Assembly: GCA_033558025.1 (NCBI GenBank)
Contig: JAUCEF010000006.1
Location: 3,286,001 to 3,350,000 of the forward strand
Source: Phytophthora sp. 'mugwort'
Lineage: Eukaryota > Oomycota > Peronosporomycetes > Peronosporales > Peronosporaceae
DNA: 64,000 bases
Direction of reading: 5' to 3'
Part shown: one piece after another, positions 44,861-56,664 of the stretch
Layout: the number at the start of each line of letters is the position of its first letter
How positions within the stretch are numbered: the stretch's first letter is position 1
Translations under genes and position numbers: made by a program
Notes under the pieces: model-generated
Database searches by the model: none
Told to the model about the DNA's origin: nothing
What the model saw: only the letters and a program-made list of their open reading frames with translations

Positions 44861-47216
44861 CCCCGATGAAAGTGGCGGATTTTTGCGTCTCCTCCAAACG
44901 ATAGATCTACTTCGGAATTCCGCATAGCAAATGCAGAGTTCGCCTTTTAATGCGCCTATCGGACAAGGAACAAATAGTCCCCGGTATCAACGTGTCGAAG
45001 ATGCATTAACACCTTTGTTGAACACTGCAGCGCGTACGGCATCGCATTTCGCGTCGGTAGCGTAAGATTCGAAAAGGCTACCACTGCCGCGCCAAGATGT
45101 GTATTGACGAACGGGGTTTCGCGTGCGAATTCGGCCGATAGACATCCAGGGCTTTTCAATTCAGAGTTCAGACTGCAGGCGGGGTAAACCGGTACTTGTG
45201 AACTTGTCGAACTCGAATTTAAACTTTGGTGTCAGCGACAACAGTGGCCGATTTCTCCATCAGCAAACCTTGTTGTTTCTCGCGTGGTTGGTTGTAAATT
45301 TGACTATTCAATGATTTGGACGCAACGCTGTCGCTTCCGGTACTAGGAAGCTTCGCAGTAAAGGTCCCACCAATCGTATAGTCCGATTTCTCCATCAGCA
45401 GACCTTGTTGTTCTTTCGCGAGCTTGGTTATAAATTTGAGCATTCAATGATTTGGACGCAACACTGTCGCTTCCGGTACTAGGAAGCTTCGCTGTAAAGG
45501 TCCCACCAATCGTATAGTCGGCCTTAGGATTTACAGCGGGACGTTTTATAGCAGGTGGGTTAGACTTTGCGTCCTTGGAAGTATGTTCATGAAGCATATT
45601 CACCGTACCAACGCCCTCCCAAATAAGTCGCTTTTCGTTTACTAGCTTTGCGTTGCGCTAGTGGCCCTTCTTTAGTACCGCGTTGCAGTCGAGCGGTAGC
45701 TCTGGTTTTTTTTTTTTTTTTATCGACATCTTGCCTGGTATCTTGCGGCGCCTTGTCAAGGTCAAGTGGGCCCATTTTATCTTTGTTATCAGCAGCACAC
45801 GGAGCAGCAAACGATACTTATTTAGAGATGTGCGCACGAATATTCCAATTCGTAAATGACCTGAAATCCTACAGCGAACGTGTCGGTTCCAATGGCGAAA
45901 CATGTTGTAGTACGACGAATCTAACAGCTCAACTTCTCATCATGCGAAAAGACCAGACCGGGTAGAGAGATCGAGACAGTTAAGCAAGCAAACGCCGCCA
46001 AATTTTGTCGTTGAATCGTGCATGCTCTATCTAACGGAATTTTAACGAAGTAAGAGACTCGGGATGAGAACAATAGCTCGACTTTTATCGAGGCAAGAGA
46101 CCCGGGACAAGTACGAATACCATGATGAAGCCGTTGGGCCAACCCTCCGCTAACAGAATTTTACTGAAGCAAGCGGCTCGAGACAAGTACGAATAGCACG
46201 ACTTTTATGAAGCAACCGGACACAACAAGTACGAAGACCATGATGAAGCCGTTGGACCAACGCTTCGCTGCAAGATGAATCTTTCAAATTTGCTGAGGTA
46301 ATATTATTATGTGAAATTGGTCAGACCTAGAAGAAAAACGAGGTAGTTGAGCACAAGAAACGCCACCGAAAGTTTTAAAAAAAACTCGTCTCACGTGTCG
46401 CTATGCATGTGCTAACATACAAAATAAGTCAGCTACGTCGCTCTATCGATAGTAATTGATTTGACGAAAATGGAGATGCGCATTTATCCCACGTCCTGTG
46501 AGCAAGTTTTGTGAGATGTGTATTTGTGGCGGGACTCCAAGGCCATTTGGCGTGGTAATCTCGGATTAGCGGTACATTAATTGTTTGGTTGGTTATAGCT
46601 ATACAATAACTGTTTGGTAGTGTTATTGTTCAGTTTGTCTTTTCGTTTTCGTAGCCTTTCGACGACGTCATGCATTACCCAGCGGGTTTAATGAGACGTA
46701 GCATTTAGCCTTGTAAAGCCCATAAATAAATAACGACGAAAATTACATTCCGTCGCATTTACGCGAAGATGGGCGCGTCGCCGACAGGGTAAAAAATCAT
46801 AACCTGGATGATTCAAAAACACTACAGGTATAAATGATTAGAGGAAGCTAAATACCTAACGTATTATAAACTGGTTATTGTGTATATTTGTTTATAATAT
46901 TTTAGAAATATCAACCACATAAATTACTGAGAGCTGGGTTTTGTACAAGTATGCACGGTTACCAAACATCAAAATCCGTTTAAATTGTCCCAAAGGTCTA
47001 TTAATGTTAAGAGGGCGTCGCTATACTGTATGATCATATATGAAATTTCGCGAAAAAGTGGTATCCCTGAAAATAAATTTCAGAGAATTCCATTTGCTGC
47101 ACATGATTGGTCGAATTTGTTTTTGGTTTATAGTAATACGTGCCATCTCGCTTCCTATTGGTTGGTAACGGAATTTAGACATTCCGGGAAAGGAAAGCAG
47201 ACATAAGGCAGCGCAG
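44861..47216. other. Gene-poor repeat-bearing region
   Basis: Minus-strand fragments at about 45775-45219 encode an unrecognised basic product with in-frame repeats, broken by frame changes. A second repeat family of about 110-120 bp lies at about 46030-46270 (ACCATGATGAAGCCGTTGG twice, near 46122 and 46238). Otherwise the DNA is AT-rich with no supported gene up to the EED start. The last 150 bp should hold the EED promoter, including an ATTGG (inverted CCAAT) near 47156. Confidence 0.4.
45248..45518 (-). repeat. Two 135-bp in-frame tandem repeats
   Basis: Copies start at about 45248 and 45383. Each encodes 45 residues including DYTIGGTFTAKLPSTG and SDSVASKSLN. The unit length is a multiple of three and the encoded copies differ little, so the array once lay in a protein. 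Confidence 0.65.
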
Positions 47217-48567
47217 ATGAGCGAGCAACACGAGCCCGTGGTGCTCCCCCCGACGCCAAGCGAACCGGCGCCTGTAGACAACGTGACAGCAGACGATATC
47301 GCACCGACGTCGCTGCTACCGCGTCTACGTAAGAAAGGCTATAAGTTTTCGTGTAAGTGGCTAGGATTAGCTACGAAAGCGTTGGATGGCGCGCGTCACT
47401 GAAGATTATTGATACATTCGGCGCTGCTGTTGTGTGTTATCGTTATAGCCTACGCCCGGGAGGACCATGGAAACGCCCTCTACTGCGTCACGTTCTGCGA
47501 CGTCTTGCCCATCTACGAGCGCATCTTTGCAGTAGCCGGCGGCAACAGAGTACGACCCAGAAGGGCGATGCCTCACCCAGTCGCAGTCACCACTTTTATT
47601 CACTGGCTGACTATTACAATTGTGTTCCTCCACACAGTTGACGGTGTACGAGTGTCTGGAGAACGGCGGGCTCGATGTGATCCAGGTGTATTGCGATGGA
47701 GACCAGGAAGAACAGTACTTCACGGCGGCGTGGACCGTGGACGTGCTCACAGGTTCGCCTCTGCTAGCGGCTGCCGGCTTCCGAGGCCACATCAAGGTGA
47801 TCAACTGCATCACGCAGTCGGTGGTGATCGTGCTGTCTGGGCATGGCAACTCGGTGAACGAGCTTAAGTTCCACCCGGTAGACCCGAGCCTGCTATTCTC
47901 GGCTGGCAAGGACGAGTCCATTCGTCTGTGGAACTCACTCACGGGCGTTTGTGTTGCGATTTTCGCCGGTCACGTGGGACACCGTGACGACGTGTTGAGC
48001 CTGGATGTCCACCTGAAGGGCTCGTGTTTTGTATCGTCGGGCATGGACAACACGGTGAAGATTTGGGACCTGGAGGACGAAGTCGTCCAGACGGCTATCA
48101 AGAAGTCATACACGGAACCCCGCCCGAAGGACCGTCCGTTCGACACTAAGTTTATTCAGTTCCCGGCTTTCTGTACCAGCAAGGTGCACGCGGACTACGT
48201 GGACTGCGTGCGCATGGTGGGCGACTTGATCCTGTCTAAGTCAACTGGCAACAAGGTAATCTTTTGGAAGCCAAACCCGTCACGAGGCAAGGATGCCGTA
48301 ACGGTGCTGCGCGAGTACCACTACAAGGACGCGGACCTGTGGTTCATGAAATTCGGACTCGACTCGCAACTGGAGGTGATGGCCGTGGGCAACAAGAAGG
48401 GCGTCGTGAGCGTCTTCGACCTGGACGCCGAGCAGGAGCGCTCGGTCTCGAAACTGACGCACAATAGCTGCAAGAGCACGGTCCGTCAAGTGTGTTTTAG
48501 CAAGAGCGGTCGTACCATTATTACGTGCTCGGACGACGCGACGGTCTGGCGCTGGGATCTGCACTAA
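47217..48567 (+). CDS. EED: EED/ESC homologue, WD40 subunit of PRC2
   Basis: Three exons (47217-47352, 47449-47549, 47638-48567) with introns of 96 and 88 nt encode 388 residues. EED binds H3K27me3 and activates the EZH2 methyltransferase in Polycomb repressive complex 2. After a Pro-rich acidic N-terminus, the spliced sequence KFSSYAREDHG leads into seven WD40 blades, with the diagnostic EED pieces SVNELKFHPVDP, DNTVKIWDLEDE, HADYVDCVRMVGDLILSKS and DDATVWRWDLH at the end. Both splice joins restore EED family sequence. Length is near the animal protein (about 440) minus its longer N-terminus. Confidence 0.93.
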
Positions 48568-48740
48568 CTTAGTCCAGCGTCTTAGTGCCATTACTGTAAG
48601 ACACCGGAGTAGGGTAACACAACTGGTGGCTAAGTACAGTCCGTCTTGCAAATTCAAATTTGAAAGCGGGAACTGTACCGTATCGACCCGTTTATTTCGA
48701 ATACAAACTTCGAGTTAAAAAAATAAAGACAAAGAAGCAC

Positions 48741-51700
48741 ATGGGCACGAAGCGCAGGAACGGAGGCGAGCTACCCACGGGAAGCAGCGGCGTCTCGAGC
48801 CTCTCATACGCGGCTTCGGGGCGTCTGCCGCCTGCGAAGATCCCGAGGACTTCATCCGCCACTGCTCCGCCGTCCAGCATGCGCCGCTTCGGCTTCAAAG
48901 GACCCTCGATCTCGCAACTTCCGACGCCCGCGACTGCAGGTATCAAAACCAAGTTGTCGCTCTCGAGCGATCTACACTTGACGCCTGGGGAGACGCTTTC
49001 CGACGGCAGAGCGGTGGTGGTAGACGCAGTGGAGAGCGCATTGTCCATTGACCTGGACGTGCACGTGCTGAAGAAGTTCAACGAGAGCTTTAGCCAGGAG
49101 ACGGTGGCGACGCTCGAGCAGCTGCTGGCGTTTAGACACAAGACCAACAAGTTTGCGGTCAAAGCACGAAAGGAGGAGCAGATCAATTACATTAAGCAGC
49201 TCAAGGCCGGCGTGCGCGATGTCGTGGCTAAGGTACAGCGGCAGTGTATTGAGGATGCATGTGTGCGTTGTTGTTGCTGACGAGATGCTATTCTTGTGCG
49301 TACAATTGGCAGATTCAAGAGTTCAGCAGACTTTCTGCGACGATGGACGACAAACTCACGGCGGAGAAGGCGTCGCTCGAGCGGAGGCTGGCTGTGATGC
49401 AGCAGGCGGTGAGAAACAAGGACAAATCGGAAGCCAAACTGAGGCAAGTGCGAGAGCAGCATGACATCATGCAGAAAAGTTTCATGCGGATCCGCGCATC
49501 AGAGCAGGAGGTTGTCCGCAGTAACGCACTACTTCGGGATAACGCGGTAAAGCTTGAGATTCAGCTCGAAGAGACCCAGAAAGCGAATGAGCAATTGAAG
49601 CTGGATCTGAAGGCCCACGAGGCGCGAGTGGAGCTTGAATCTCGGCGCTTTGAGGAGAAAAAACATGAGCTCGAGAACTTTTACGAGAAAAAGGGCCTCG
49701 ATGACGACAAACTGAAGCAGGCGGAGTTGGAGAAGTTGCAGGAGCAGCTAAGCAAGACGCGTGAAGAACTCGCGTTCGTGCAGAAAGAACTTGGTAACTA
49801 CAAGGATAAGGCTATCGATGCTGCAAACAGCGTGAACGACGAGCGTGAACGACGCACCAAGTCTGAGATGGAGAAATGCACTCTAGAGGCGAAGAACCTG
49901 GCTTTAGAGGCTCGAGTGAGCAGTGCGGCGAGCGAAGTGATCGAACTGAAGGAAAAGCTTCAACACAAGGACGAAGAGGTGTCCAATCTTGTCAAGAGTT
50001 TGACTGAAATCCAAAAGTTTAACGCATCTGCGAGCACGAAGATGGAGGCGGACAAGAAGGAGCTGGCTGATAAGGTGGAGCGACTTCAAACTACTATCCG
50101 CAACTTCGAGCGGCTCGAGTCGTCAAATTCGACAACAGTGCGTGACCTTCGAAACCAACTAGAGGTATGTAAAGCTGTCGCATGTGTCATGATATGACTC
50201 GTTCTTTTCTCATTACATCCTGTTGGTCTGATGATGATTTACAGTCGGAAATTAAATCCCGAAAGGAGGCTCAGAACAGTGAGCAGGAACTTCACACTCA
50301 GATGAAGAAGCTAGAAAGTGAGCTACAAGAGAACATGCAAAAGGTTGGAGTTGAAGGAGGCGTCCGTCAAATGCTTGAGGACCAAGTACGCGAACTTCGG
50401 AAAGAACATGTTGCTGTAAATGCCCAAATGGAGGCGGTGAAGGCAGAAATGAAACGACTTCAGTCCGCCAATGTGGACACCAAACGGCAGCATAATAAGG
50501 AAATGAGTACATTGGAACAGAGGTTTCAACAAGAAAGGGACAAGTTCAGGAGTCAGATTGACAAGTTGCAGGAGGACAAGGTCAGCGTGGAAAGCGAAGT
50601 GCAGACGTTGCGGACGCGAGCTTCCACTGTTCGTGATGGGGATATTGAAGAGCTGTGCGCTGTGAAGCGTGAGGCCGACATCCTCCGTCGACGTCTTACC
50701 GAGTTAACCAATCAAGGTGCCCAATCGATTGCTCAGAAGGACAGTATGATTTTAGAGCTGCACGCGAAGGTGAAGCAGGGTGACAGATTGAGGAGGGCAA
50801 TGCACAACACTATCCAGGTAAGCGTAGTTTCTTGTGATTGGGAAGGTTTAATGTCGAAAAGGTCACCTGGTCTAAACGTTTGTGTTTGTTGCTCTTATAG
50901 GAGCTGCGTGGCAATGTTCGAGTGTTTGCCAGAACACGTCCATTCCTGCCCACAGATCGTTGCGATCCTAATGCAACGACACCGGTGATTTCGTGCGACT
51001 TTGATGGGGAAAGCTTGAAGCTACGTCGGTCAGGAAAGAATCCCTCCGAGGCGGATACCTTTGCTTTTACGTTCGACAAGGTCTTCGCTCCATCCGCTGG
51101 CCAAGATGCAGTGTTTGAGCAAGTGTCGGAATTTGTCCAATCCTCTCTGGATGGATACCATGTTTGTCTATTTTCCTATGGCCAGACTGGCTCTGGAAAA
51201 ACACACACGGTGAATGGTTATTGCTGAATCTTTAATGCGGAACTTGTTATAGATAACGTGGTTTGTGATTTATCTAATAGATGCAAGGAAGCGGCAATGG
51301 GCAGATGCGTGGGATCATCCCTAGGGCGATCGAGATGATTCTCCAAGAATGCGAAACATTGAAACATCAGGGGTGGAACTACGTCACGAAAGTTTCGTTC
51401 CTGGAAATCTACAACGAAACCTTAAAGGACCTACTTGCCATCAAGCATACCGGCGACGAGAAGCTCAGTATCAAAAAAGATGCAAGAGGTGGCGTGTACG
51501 TCCCAGGACTGACAACGGTGGACGTTACCGCCACAGATCAAGTCGAAGTCCTCATGGAGCGAGCAAGCAGAGCGCGAAGCGTGGCCTGTACAGACATGAA
51601 CGCGCAGTCGTCTCGGTCTCACAGTGTATTTACTCTCCATTTGCAAGGTGTGAACGACAAGGATGGAGTCATGCTGAATGGCCAGCTGAATCTGGTCGAC

Positions 51701-52105
51701 TTGGCTGGGAGTGAGCGTGCCTCACGGTCCAATGTGTCTGGAGACCGCTTGAAAGAGACACAAGCCATCAACAAGAGTCTGAGCTGTCTGGCTGATGTCT
51801 TCAACGCTATTGGCAACAAGGCTTCCCATGTAAGTCGCGTCATCCCTAGCTGCTTGTGTTGCTCACTTAATTGACGGTCGGATTTGTATTACTCGTTGTA
51901 GATCCCGTTCCGCAATTCCAAGCTGACATACCTGCTCCAGAGCAGCCTGTCGGGTGATGGCAAGACATTGATGATGGTTAACCTGTCACCAACACTAGAA
52001 TCAGCAAACGAGAGTCTGTGCTCGCTCCGGTTTGCGAAGCAAGTGAATCAGTGCGAGCTAGGCAAACCAAAGCGGCAGATCAAGTCCAGGAAGGATCGTC
52101 CGTGA
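48741..52105 (+). CDS. Kinesin-14 (C-terminal motor kinesin)
   Basis: Six exons: 48741-49232, 49313-50164, 50245-50817, 50901-51209, 51281-51829 and 51902-52105, about 992 residues. An upstream in-frame Met at 48660 is possible, and the first donor could lie about 30 nt later. The N-terminus is basic and Ser-rich (a likely microtubule-binding tail), then about 550 residues of coiled coil, then the kinesin-14 neck [15 protein letters not shown] and the motor: P-loop [10 protein letters not shown], switch [10 protein letters not shown], switch [11 protein letters not shown] and [17 protein letters not shown] motor at the C-terminus indicates minus-end movement, typically in spindle organisation. 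The last 20 residues are basic. Confidence 0.93.
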
Positions 52106-52338
52106 GCAAGAGCGGAGCGGTTTGTGGTATATCTTCGAGGTGTTCGCTCTAGAATATTTTTTATAAGAGTCACGCAAAGGTGTTGATAATGCAAACGGGG
52201 CCTCTTAGCCTGACTGGCGTCTTTGCTGTCAAGAAGTTAGGCAAGTGCTGGATCCCGTATTTTTAACTGAGTAGTGGTAATATAAGGCGTCGTCGTCAAG
52301 GTGGTTTCGCCTTCGCCATTTCGTGTCTTGCGTCGGTG

Positions 52339-53077
52339 ATGGGGCCCAAGAAGGAGAAGAAGGGAAAGAAGACGAAGGAGAAGAAAGGTGAATGTGCTCT
52401 TGGAATTCGTTTAAGACTGCTGAAGCTTACGTTTCCATTGCTTGACGACAGATGACGGCGCGGAGAATGGAGGAGTACTCACTGCGGAGGAGCAGGCCAA
52501 GCTTTTCCAGTCAGCGAACCGGTCGCTGCAGATGCAGCTAGCAGAGCGGCACGAGATTGCAGTGAAGACGCTCGAGTCAAAGCGAGAGCTGCAGGAACGA
52601 GTGACAGACTTGCAAAAAGACTTTGAACGGGAGCGGAAGGAGACGTTTGGCATAACGCAGGACATGACACGGCAGTACAAAAGTATGCAAGAGGAGCTGC
52701 TGAATCGGGTCAACACACTGGAGAACACGAACACGGAGCTCCGCGACCAGCTAGGTACGGACGGCTCTGTTAGGCTTGTTTGATGAGCCCTAACAGCTCA
52801 TTGACTTGATATTTTGTAAGAGCTGGCACGAGTCAACTTTGAGGAGATGAAGCACGAGAAGGACCGCGTCATTGTTGCCAAAAACCTGGAGATCCAGGAG
52901 CTTAAGGCTAAGATGGAGGAGATGGCGCAGGAGTTCGGCGATATGCTCAAGGAGACGCTGGACAAGATGCGGGAGCGTATCGAGATCACCAACACGAGCT
53001 TCGAGAACGACGGCAGCTCGTTGCCCATGATGCGGAGGCTCGAGGAGTTCAATCTGGGCTCGCCCACTAAGTCCTGA
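52339..53077 (+). CDS. Dynein regulatory complex protein 12-like (CCDC153) coiled-coil protein
   Basis: Exons 52339-52387, 52452-52754 and 52821-53077 encode 202 residues. It starts MGPKKEKKGKKTKEKK, the Lys-rich opening typical of DRC12/CCDC153 and of many axonemal proteins, and continues almost entirely as coiled coil with MTRQYKSMQEELLNRV in the middle. DRC12 belongs to the nexin-dynein regulatory complex of motile cilia; oomycete zoospores have such flagella. The short basic first exon is joined in phase to DDGAENGG. The match is by overall pattern, and another flagellar coiled-coil family cannot be excluded. Confidence 0.7.
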
Positions 53078-53192
53078 GCACACGTAGCAAGGGTTGAGTT
53101 GCAGTGGTCTTACTTTACATATTTTTTTAATATATTTGGAAACCTCAATAGAAATACCCTTTATTGAAACATTTTCGCTAAAAAAGTGCCGC

Positions 53193-54329
53193 ATGGTGCG
53201 CGAAACGTTGCCATCCGATGCGCGAGGGCGTCAGTCTCATACGTCTGCACCCACATGGACGTCTGCTCCTGGCCTCCGATGCGTCTTCCTCGCGCTCGTC
53301 TCGTTGTCCGTCGTGAGCGTCCTCATCGTGTCGTCTCGGATAGGGATTGCCTCTCGTCCCCAATCGCAGCATAAACTTCTTGTAGCGGTCATGAATGATT
53401 CCGACGCAAAGACGGAACCCAGCGCCAGCACGCAGGACGATGTCACCATTCCACACATCATCCACCAGTCCTGGACGTCCATCTACCGGATTCCCACGCG
53501 GTTCCACCCGTGGATGAAGAGCTGGATGGACTTCCACCCGACGTGGACCTACGTCTTCTGGACTGACGAAGACAACCTCAGAGTCTTCGAGCAGCTCTAT
53601 CCGCAGTACCTACATATCGCCAAGGCTGTCAGGAAAGTGAGTCTAGCGGACATGGCTCGTTATGCGCTGCTGCATCGCGTGGGTGGACTGTACGTGGACG
53701 CGGATTTTGAGTGCTTACAGACGTTTGACGACCTGCATCGCGACACTCGTCTGTTTCTCAGCTCCGAGCCGCTCGTGCACACGGTACTACTGGAGAAATC
53801 CCATTCGGCTGCACTATGTAACGCGTTGATGGCGTCTGCGCCGGGACATCCGTTCTGGCTGCATGTACTGGACAATATCAAGGAGAAGTTCGACCGGGAA
53901 CGCCTCAAGAGCGATGCGGTGGAGCTCACGGGACCGCGCATGGTCAAGCAGACGTACTTGGCTCTAAACGCGACGGAAAAGTCGGACGTTGTTGTGTTCC
54001 CGTCCGAGTTTTTCTACCCGGAGGTCGCGTATTGGAACATCGGGTCGATGAACGAGGCATGTCGACAGCGCCACGACGATGCAGCAAAGGAGGCATGCGA
54101 CTGGCTGAAGCGGTTCCCCAAGGGCGAGTTTACCACCAACACCCACGCGACGCATCACTGGCAATGCACGTGGTGTCGAGGCGCAGAGCTGGACGAGTTT
54201 GGTCCTCTCAAGGACATTTTCAAGACGACTCCCATGCGCCCAAACATCACGTCGATCGGAATCGAGTTTGTCGCTTTACGACAACAAAGAAATTATGAGC
54301 CCACTTTGAGAGTACCGGTACAGTACTAA
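53193..54329 (+). CDS. DXD-motif glycosyltransferase (OCH1/Gly_transf_sug family), type II membrane protein
   Basis: A single exon of 378 residues. The Met at 53193 is chosen because it gives a short cytoplasmic tail before a signal anchor at about residues 26-48 (CVFLALVSLSVVSVLIV). The catalytic region begins IPHIIHQSWTSIYRIP, followed by WTYVFWTDEDNLRVF, then ADMARYALLHRVGGLYVDAD, which carries the DXD metal-binding motif in YVDADFE. These are hallmarks of the Golgi OCH1/mannosyl-inositol phosphorylceramide transferase group. The sugar and acceptor are not predictable. Two Cys near the C-terminus (WQCTWC) may form a disulphide. Confidence 0.88.
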   Translation: MVRETLPSDARGRQSHTSAPTWTSAPGLRCVFLALVSLSVVSVLIVSSRIGIASRPQSQHKLLVAVMNDSDAKTEPSASTQDDVTIPHIIHQSWTSIYRIPTRFHPWMKSWMDFHPTWTYVFWTDEDNLRVFEQLYPQYLHIAKAVRKVSLADMARYALLHRVGGLYVDADFECLQTFDDLHRDTRLFLSSEPLVHTVLLEKSHSAALCNALMASAPGHPFWLHVLDNIKEKFDRERLKSDAVELTGPRMVKQTYLALNATEKSDVVVFPSEFFYPEVAYWNIGSMNEACRQRHDDAAKEACDWLKRFPKGEFTTNTHATHHWQCTWCRGAELDEFGPLKDIFKTTPMRPNITSIGIEFVALRQQRNYEPTLRVPVQY

Positions 54330-54402
54330 GCACTAGTCAGTATAGCCATTTGTTTAATACCATTAAACAGAATAAACGTTACAACTGTTTAAAAAATGTA
54401 CC

Positions 54403-54447
54403 CGCTACAAATAATGGTGCTCTTATAGAGCACCATTATTTGTAGCG
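54403..54447. repeat. Perfect hairpin, 21-bp arms, 3-nt loop
   Basis: The arm at 54403-54423 (CGCTACAAATAATGGTGCTCT) is perfectly mirrored by 54427-54447 around TAT. It lies 74 bp after the glycosyltransferase stop and 59 bp before the UPF3 ATG. Confidence 0.9.
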
Positions 54448-54462
54448 ACTTGTTACAAGAGA

Positions 54463-54472
54463 CACTCATTTG
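54463..54472 (+). promoter_or_regulatory. Possible oomycete Inr-like element of UPF3
   Basis: CTCATTTGTG matches the core of the oomycete initiator (TCATTY) about 35 nt before the chosen ATG. If transcription starts here, the adjacent hairpin would be promoter rather than 5' UTR. Confidence 0.35.
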
Positions 54473-54505
54473 TGTGACCCCAAAACAATTCAAGCTCCAG
54501 CCATC

Positions 54506-56202
54506 ATGTCGCCGCCGCCTCGCCGAGGCTCGGGCAAAGGCCGCGGACGTGGGGGTCGAGGGGGAGGCGACCGCAGCAGCAGCAACATTGGCAATGACAA
54601 CCTCAGCGCAAAGCCCAAGAACCGCGACAGCATCAGCAATAGACGCGGTGGAGGGCGCGGGGGCGGCGGTGGTCCGTCTATCGCCTCGTCCGCCGCCACG
54701 TCCGCGAGGCCCACGCGCGCAGTGACGACGGTATTGAAGAAGTTGGTAGTACGCAATATTCCCCCGACGGCTACAGAGCAAGAGACGAGCGAACTGCTGC
54801 AGGCGCACGGCGTGGGAGACGAGTTCGTTTGGCGCTTCGTGCCGGGCCACAAGCGCAGCAACAACCGCGCGCCGATACCCGCACGGCTCTACTTGGACAT
54901 GAAGAAGGAACCTGAGAGGGCGCGCAAGCTCATTGCGTCGCTGCATGGGCGCATGTTCTCCCCGGACGCCGGAGACGCCAAACCGCTGGACGTCGAGTTC
55001 GCTCCCTTCCAGAAGGTCTCGCGCGAGAAGCAGCGCAAAGATGCCAAGGTCGGAACTATCGACCGCGATCCGGAGTATATCGCTTTCCTGGAGGAGCTTT
55101 CCAAGCCCAAAGACGTGAGTGAAGCTGTGTCTGTCTGTGGTTTTCGTTAAATAATTGAGTGAGAGCTGACTGTTTTGTTGTGCATTGCGCAGAAACTTCC
55201 GAGTGCCGAGGCAGTTGTGGATATGGCTGAGGGTGAGACGGTGGAGAAGCCGGTGGCGGCGTTGGTCAAGTACCTGAACGAGCGCAAGGTTCACAGTCGT
55301 GACAAGGGCAAAGTGCGTAATTCGTTATATTTTCTTTCTTTTCTTGTTATTATTCGCATGAATCATTCTAAACATTGCGTGATATTCGCTGCTTTACAAG
55401 GGAAAATCTGGTGGCAAGTTACTGGATAAAAATGGACGCCGTCTGAAGGGAAAGAAAGATGTACGTTACTAGTGAGTGATGTGCCGAGTGAAGCTTCGTT
55501 GTTTACTGAATGCCGGTTCCCGTTTGGTTTGTATAGGGATCGAAGCAAAAATCAACAAAAGACAAGTCGAAATCAGCGAAGGATCGTCAGAAGAAGAACA
55601 ATGGCGACGCGGGTAATGTCCAAGGTATCATGCCAAGCTGAAATGAGTGGTATTGCGGTAAGTGTATTAATGGTAACATTGTAAAAACTATAATCTTAGA
55701 TCCTAAAAATCGCAAGCAGCGCGGGAGGGCATCTTCGAAGAAAGAGTCGACGAAGCGAGAATCGTCCAAGGCAGAGCCTGGAATACTGCGCATCATGACC
55801 CCCAAGTGTGCTGCCACGACCAGCGATTCTTCCCCTGCTCCGTCTGCCAAGACGAACGGGACTACGCCATCTATCGATACTTCGTCGGAACGTGGATCTG
55901 AGAAACGTGGCCCCAAAAGTGGCAAGAAATCTGGTGGTCGTGGGCGCAATATCCCCAAAAAGGTTAAAGATGGAGCTGCTGGAGGTGACGATGAAGGTGC
56001 CAGTAAGGCCGACTCGAAGTCGCACCAACGTCGTAAAGGTGGAAATGGTGGCAAGAAGGAGGCAAACATCAAGGGCGAACGGGTTCGTAGTCATTTGATA
56101 TCATGTTGAGGATTTATATGCTAATGTGTGATTCATGGACAGAAAAAGAAGGTGTTTGCGCCGAAGGACGCAACTGCACAAGGCACACCAGCCAAGAGTT
56201 GA
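54506..56202 (+). CDS. UPF3: UPF3 (Smg-4/UPF3) nonsense-mediated decay factor
   Basis: Six exons (54506-55114, 55193-55312, 55401-55460, 55537-55612, 55700-56082, 56143-56202) encode 435 residues. UPF3 links exon junction complexes to UPF2/UPF1 in mRNA surveillance. The N-terminus is Gly/Arg-rich (RGG-like, RNA-binding). The RNP-type UPF3 domain spans about residues 75-195, with KKLVVRNIPPTATEQE, GHKRSNN, VEFAPFQKVSREKQRKDAKVGTIDRDPEYIAFLEEL. The remainder is Lys/Arg/Ser-rich and low complexity, ending AQGTPAKS. All introns are 60-90 nt and in phase. An EJC-binding motif could not be pinpointed. An in-frame Met 12 codons upstream is an alternative start. Confidence 0.9.
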
Positions 56203-56664
56203 TGCTGTTGAGTCCAAGCTGTCCATTGATTGTGGGGATGGCAGGACACAGCAGCATCGCAGCAACGGAAAAGCAGACAGTTGGAAGAAACAGTGAGCAG
56301 GGCACCGTGGCCCGATGCACGAGCAGGTGGCAGTGGGCAGGAGGTAGCCATCGCGTACACAAGTGAGCAACGAGCGCACTGACCGAGGTGTCTATATTTC
56401 TTGCTTCGATGCTCGCAAAGATGACTGGCGCGGTTTCATAACTTGCGATCAGGGCACTGCGTCACTTTTCGCTATTCCGAATGACAATAAAGAAGCAGAG
56501 CAAGAGACAAGCGCTCGACAGACAAGTACGCAGCAGCCCAGGGAGTGACGGTGGAACTATTTTAGGCAGGCAGCAATGCAGCGCCTCGACGGAGGTTGTT
56601 CTCTCTGTGCACTCGCATCACTTTGTATCTTGTTTTCCTGCTTGTTTGCTAGTGATTATTTGAG
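56203..56664. other. Intergenic region between UPF3 and Rab28
   Basis: No gene is supported. A GCATCACTTTGTATC stretch near 56607-56621 resembles an oomycete initiator about 45-55 nt before the Rab28 ATG. Confidence 0.35.
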
